Shown here: piece after piece, positions 59,514 through 64,000 of the stretch
How positions within the stretch are numbered: the stretch's first letter is position 1
Layout: every line of letters begins with the position of its first letter
NCBI GenBank assembly: GCA_916613615.1
Contig: OU744725.1
Span: 12,984,253 to 13,048,252, forward strand
Origin: Steromphala cineraria
Taxonomy: Eukaryota; Mollusca; Gastropoda; Trochida; Trochidae
Length of the DNA stretch: 64,000 bases
Direction: 5' to 3'
Translations under genes and position numbers: made by a program
The notes under the pieces: generated by a model
Told to the model about the DNA's origin: nothing
The model's database searches: none
The model's input: only the letters and a program-made list of their open reading frames with translations

Positions 59514-60019
59514 GGTCATATCCTCTTAATTAACTGTGAGGCTATGACATTACTTATCCACATTTTGTATGCAAATTTCCGGCATATTTTTGTCGACCCC
59601 TGACTATTCCGATGCCATCTGCCCAAACATTTATGGTGCATGTGAGCAAATCAGCACGTTGACCTCTGGTATTTATGTGTAATGCGTCATACAGAGACAG
59701 ACACCGAGACAACGTTTTGTGACAAATTTACATTAGTTATTCACGTTATTCACGTTTATTGTTTATATTGATGGTGTATTTGTATTCCAACCAGAGATGG
59801 TGACAAACGTTCATTATTAGCAGTGGTTTTAATACTGTGTGAATTTGCTCCTCAATAGTCACATTGTTTATCAAATTGAGCAACTTTCTTTTTGAAACCA
59901 ATATTTTGTATATATTACAACTTTAAAAACAAATGTTTATAACATTTTTCAAAAAAGATCTCCAAACAAACAAGTTTAAGTATCCTTATTAGATGTTCTT
60001 ATTTTCTATTGGTCGTGTT
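59514..60019. other. Non-coding spacer downstream of lectin gene 2
   Basis: Nothing recognised. Confidence 0.4.
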
Positions 60020-60025
60020 TTTATT
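60020..60025 (-). terminator. Poly(A) signal of lectin gene 2
   Basis: AATAAA on the minus strand, 48 bp beyond the stop codon at 60073-60075. Confidence 0.65.
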
Positions 60026-60072
60026 TACATACTTATGACACAAACAAAATATAAGTATCTCACTGTACACTC

Positions 60073-60338
60073 TTAACCCCTACGAATAAAAACGTCACTT
60101 CCGGTAAGAGTGCTCCGCAGTGAAGCAACTTCCGCTGACGATAACTCCTTGAACTTAAAAATAAAACACGTGGACGAGGATCGGAGGAATCCATATCCAT
60201 CACATAGTGCAGCGCTCACACATTTACCAGCACATTGTAACAAAGAGAGGGAATCAGGCCCAGCAGTTATCTCCACGTTATCCAGGAGATTGACGTCATC
60301 AAGTTTGCTATATTTCGACGTTCTGCTAATCTGGTTTT
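60073..60338 (-). CDS. Gene 2 last exon: PAN/Apple-like domain
   Basis: The acceptor is tttctgctttcag directly before AAAACCAG; the stop is TAA at 60075-60073. Joined to the upstream exon the split codon is GAA, as in gene 1. It ends FIRRG. Confidence 0.85.
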
Positions 60339-61557
60339 CTGAAAGCAGAAACAAAAGCCATATATAAAAATCCTTCTGTAGGAATCCAATAACATTGATT
60401 TGTAAATTAGTATACTCTAAGGCACTGACAGAAAGTCATTATCTTACCTTACAGTAACATACTCGTGTTTGATTGGCTGACGATCGACTCGTTTTATCTT
60501 ATGTAACCCGCAAGTCTCACCTCTCAGGGTGTACAAATTTCATGTAGCCTGCTGCCATAGCAACAGCTCCTCTCGCATAGCGTTAAGATGACGATACTAA
60601 ATGACGTAGGCGGTGTACCGAGTTTACATTAGTTCGATTAGCGGTTTCGGTGATTATTAATTATATATTTGTTTTTTCATCATTCTATGTTTTATTTGGA
60701 ATAAAATTCCGCATTGCATTACTTGCACATGCTATAGAATTTAAATCAAATAGTTTTTAAGCATGTTTATTCTGTCTAGTACTTTTACGTATCACGATTC
60801 ATAAAATTTCAGTCGGGTTTGATGACGCCATTTTGTTAACAAGGTGATGGCTCTTCCGTTAACGGCAGTCATTATAAAATGAATATATTTTCTTCTGATA
60901 TGACGGTAAGATAAATACGTTGTATGCTTCTCCCTCGGGTAATACGGTCTGATGTACCATCTTTGTAGAAATGTCAGCTCTCGTCTTCCGGCTCGGACAA
61001 CATTTCTACAATAATGGCACATCAGACCGTACTACCCTCGTGAGAAGCATACTACTTAAGATAAAGAATGCTTTAGATCGGTGGCATTAAATTCCAATAA
61101 CGACGTTGAACATATTGTCTGTTATTCAGTATTTCTCACTTTTTTATTCTCTCATTATTTTTGTAATTCAAAGTGCTCATTCAATAGCATAAAATTCTCT
61201 TCTCCAAGACATTTAAAGAGAAACAACACAATATGCATTAGATTAAGAAACATGTATCATTTCTTCGACCTAAATGACAATTAAAGAATCCTGTTAGTAA
61301 TTCCGCGACTCTCACCTGGAAAGAACTGGCAAATGTAGGGATAAGTATCCGTGCAGTCCTTATCCTGCCAGGTGTTGGTGGTGATCATGTTGGGGTCAAG
61401 ATCTCCAATAGTACAACGCTGAGTCCCATCAACGTCGTTGGGCTGGACATGATTTTGGTACGCCCCCCAGAGTGACCAGGTCAAGGGGTCACCGTTGGTC
61501 CAGCGGTAGTCGTTGGGGATGAGGACATCATTCACCCCAATCCAGTATTTGGAAAGC
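60073..61557 (-). CDS. C-type lectin with PAN-like tail (gene 2, 3' part only)
   Basis: Two exons, 61557-61316 and 60338-60073, are paralogous to exons 3 and 4 of gene 1, with the same phases (2 on entry, 1 between). The first encodes KYWIGVND, a QPND loop, WQDKDC and YICQFFP. The second encodes an 88-residue PAN-like domain with CAGKC, CDGYGF and a late Cys. As in gene 1 the classical calcium-site WND is replaced by WQD. The exons for the signal peptide and the first half of the lectin domain should lie upstream (above 61557) but are not visible up to 64000. They may lie beyond the window, or the copy may be incomplete. The product should be secreted if the missing exon resembles that of gene 1. 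The single intron seen (977 bp) contains a long hairpin. Confidence 0.82.
60919..61055. repeat. Second copy of the Crypton-edge hairpin
   Basis: Reverse-oriented homologue of 21251-21387, with arms of about 56 bp (GTTGTATGCTTCTC ... GAGAAGCATACTAC) and a few more mismatches. It is preceded by GGTAAGATAA (60905-60914) and followed by TTAAGATAA (about 61056-61064). It lies in the gene 2 intron. No recombinase gene is attached. Confidence 0.9.
61316..61557 (-). CDS. Gene 2 exon: C-terminal half of lectin domain
   Basis: The acceptor is catctggctcag, the donor CCAG|gtgaga. It encodes WIGVND, QPND, RCTIGD, WQDKDC and YICQ. It aligns residue by residue with 39231-39481, with a 3-residue shorter loop. 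Confidence 0.88.
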
Positions 61558-63123
61558 CTGAGCCAGATGAAAGTGAGCGTTTTACGGATACTACTTATCA
61601 ATTCACAAATAAATTAGTGACATCTGGATGCTTGGCATTTCAGTAGTGTGTCACATGATACTAGGTTTATTGGAATGTATATGATTTTTATATTTTTCAT
61701 ATTTCATAATTTCAAATCATTATTTAAAAAAAATCTATATTTCATAATTTTAAATCATTATATACATGTACCAATTGAAAATTTTGACATTTCTCTTACT
61801 TATTTTTGAAATGCAAATTCCGTATGAAGCGCTCATAAAATAGTTTGTTTTGGCTGGGTTTTTTGTCATTGTAAGACATGCTCTTTAATAGATGAGTTTA
61901 AAACAGATTTTGGGTACATATCACCATGGGACTTTGCATCCTTGAAAACACCAAAAACAATAATGACTGCGGGCAAACTTGCAAACTAGTTCAGTACTGA
62001 ATAACTATGTACATGTAACATCGCATCATCACAAAACATCAACAGTTACCTAGTGTTATATAAAGTATATGTACTTACAGAAATAGAAATAAAATGCTTT
62101 TAGACGAGTATTTGTCTAAACAAACTTAAAATTTGAATTTTAGATATTCCGGCATAATTATTTCCCTTACGTTTGCTTATAAGGAGTAAAGGAGAGAAAA
62201 CTTGTCACATAATTATAAACCTCAAAATTATATCAAAGTCTAAATGCAAGTTTCTTATGCAGGCTGTAGTATGCAATTACAAACGAGCTGTAATCTTAGT
62301 GCGATCGGGTAAACTGCTTTGTTTAATGAAATATATCTTAGTTATTGCTTATTTGTACCATGATTTTGAAATCCATAAAATAATAAAACAAACGCCATCA
62401 GGAGAGATGGCTTATCCCCCCGGCCCCCGGATTTATTTAGTTTTAGCATATATTTTGATATACTGATTGTGTGAAAAAAATTGTATGCATACATGCTGCT
62501 AATATTGTTTGACTTTTGATAAACATCATAAGACTATGATGAACCACATCTAGGTGTTTTTAAATAGTAAATGCTTATGTTATGCCCTTTCCTCAAGTTC
62601 CTCATGTTGATGTGAAGAGAGAGCAAAACAACAATCCTGTTTGATGGAATATGCTGTTTGATTAAAACATCTCCATTCCTTGGTGAGACACAGTTTAGAA
62701 TTATAACGGTAATGTTGGAATGAAGAATGTCATTGAGTTTAAACTCCCTGCAATTTGAAAACACCAAATGACATATTTGTTAACAGTTTCATTGAGCTAG
62801 TCCTAATGGTTTTCAAATTCTGCTCCGGAAATGTATTTCTAAATTGTGTTTCCATGGAAACCGAAAAAATTCCAGAAAGTTGAAAATCCCAAAAGGCACA
62901 ACTACATGTCATGATTGGTCAATATACTTAGTTTCATTGAGCTAGCCCTAGGACTAGTGTGAAAAAAACTTACTTATTTCAAAGACATCTTTAAAAATAA
63001 CATTTTATGAGCCAAATAATAAAAGATAAAAGATAAACGCTGAAACTACACATTGTATTTGTTAGAACTTAAAGTAATCTAAACTATCAAACTTCAGCCA
63101 AGTTTACTGGTCATAGTCAATAA
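61558..63123. other. Region upstream of gene 2, no exon found; short repeats
   Basis: No signal-peptide or first-half lectin exon was seen on the minus strand. A ~25-bp unit (tatttcataattt..aaatcatta) is duplicated near 61698-61760. A ~141-bp spaced repeat (TTTCATTGAGCTAG) occurs at about 62789 and 62930. Confidence 0.45.
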
Positions 63124-63452
63124 CACCCCCCGCCAAAATGTTTTCATTATAGCTCCAAACATATTCGTCCATAATCACGGATCAAGGGCTAACACTCCCT
63201 AAAAATATCATGCTTCTGATTTTCGAAATCAATCATGCTCTTATACCCTGAAGACACACGTCATATTTGGTTATCATATCCTTAGTATCTGAGAAGAGTT
63301 TTCCTTTTTACATTGACGGACGGACATACATTCTCTCCCCACAGAGGCAACTCAGTCATACCTGAATAGCTAATTCAGGTATGACTGAGTTGCCTCTGTG
63401 GGGAGAGAATGACGGACATAAGGACCGATCTCAAACCTTCATGGCGAGGGAT
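63124..63452. mobile_element. Diverged copy of the TCCCCCGCCA repeat, carrying a palindrome
   Basis: It starts CCCCCCGCCA and ends TGGCGAGGGA, and shares ATACCCTGAAG(A/G)CACAC, the ACGGACGGACA stretch and ATCTCAAACC with 57653-57940. Its GGAC-rich stretch is split by the palindrome at 63329-63411. Confidence 0.75.
63329..63411. mobile_element. 83-bp perfect palindrome flanked by a 9-bp direct repeat
   Basis: The 39-bp arms (63329-63367, 63373-63411) are exact complements around AGCTA. They contain CAACTCAGTCATACCTGAAT. ACGGACATA occurs directly on both sides (63320-63328 and 63412-63420). This looks like a minimal foldback element with a 9-bp target duplication. Confidence 0.9.
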
Positions 63453-63589
63453 ATTACAAGAAGAACTAATAGGTCAGATGATTCTTGAGTCAGAGAATGA
63501 CAGTCCCCACCTCCATTAGAAGGTCAATATTTTTTAGTCAGGGCATTCGCGAACATTCTCTTACAACTTCGCGAATATATTGACCACCA

Positions 63590-63978
63590 TGGGTATAAAG
63601 CCCCCGTCACAACCCGTCGTACGTGCAGCTGCGTGCTGTCTACCGACAAAAACGTGGGGTAAATTGGGGAATTCGTGCGTCCTCTTTACCGACGCCGTAC
63701 CGATTTTGGACAAATTTAGAGCACGCAGACTCGTCGTAGAACTTTTAGTGCATGCAGAACTTTCGCTGCGTGCAGTCTACGAACGGGATGCGAATTTTCC
63801 TCCGTACGATCGACGTGCGTGCCCTGTACGACAACCGCACGCACAACGCACCGACATCGTGCGTTTTTTTCAAGCTTACCCACTCAAACTTTCTCTACGA
63901 ACGACGCACGTTGCACGTGCGTACAACGTGCGTTGTACGTGCGTAGTTCGTGCTTACTCGGCACGTCCAAAAGTTTAA
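63590..63978. repeat. CpG-rich ACGTGCGT repeat region at window end
   Basis: The sequence abruptly becomes GC-rich, with recurrent CGTACGTGC, TGCGTGC and ACGTGCGTA motifs in both orientations. The overlapping Arg/Val/Thr-rich open frames follow from this composition. It is probably part of a dispersed element; the boundaries are not clear. Confidence 0.6.
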
Positions 63979-64000
63979 CTATCAAATAATTAAAGAAAAC

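Noticed and set aside
63580..63978. 132-codon frame in the CpG-rich tract
   Set aside because: It is made of recurrent ACGTGCGT motifs. There is no domain, and overlapping frames are open for the same compositional reason.

Overview
The window looks like AT-rich, gene-poor, repeat-packed DNA from a marine invertebrate. A mollusc, probably a bivalve, is the best guess. The reasons are spliced genes with GT-AG introns up to 7.7 kb, secreted C-type lectin genes with a PAN-like tail, GACGGACGG-type repeat ends, AAGGTCAAGGTCA repeats and many short TIR elements. The organism assignment is inference; no ribosomal or mitochondrial marker is present.

Layout. 1-13 kb is non-coding: a ~150 bp tandem repeat, a 22-base G tract, a CT tract, TTAA-bounded MITEs and a 21-bp minisatellite. 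A diverged segmental duplication pairs about 4.4-9.3 kb with 13.1-19.8 kb; the second copy was enlarged by several insertions. At 20.2-23.5 kb an old repeat (family 'GGGGCAAAG') is split by a 2.2 kb tyrosine-recombinase transposon of Crypton type with an intact 435-codon gene. A complete GGGGCAAAG copy lies at 28.1-29.3 kb and a broken one at 45.8-46.7 kb. 29.4-33.9 kb is a tandem duplication in which one copy holds MITEs that the other lacks, so the target-site duplications can be read directly.

Genes. Minus strand, 50,554 to 34,417: a complete four-exon gene for a 254-residue secreted protein (signal peptide, C-type lectin domain, PAN/Apple-like domain). Minus strand, 61,557 to 60,073: the last two exons of a paralogue with the same intron phases; its 5' exons are not seen. 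Plus strand, 57,032 to 58,184: a gene with two coding exons for a 173-residue secreted protein of unknown family, with a poly(A) signal. A 5'-truncated non-LTR retrotransposon with a perfect 15-bp target duplication lies at 58.76-59.50 kb.

The main interest is the mobile-element record. Several insertions can be compared with an unoccupied paralogous site within the window: two TTAA MITEs, one TA element, one element with a 9-bp duplication and the tyrosine-recombinase element. There is also a near-perfect 83-bp palindrome flanked by a 9-bp direct repeat. All comparisons were made by eye, so alignments and percentages need computation.
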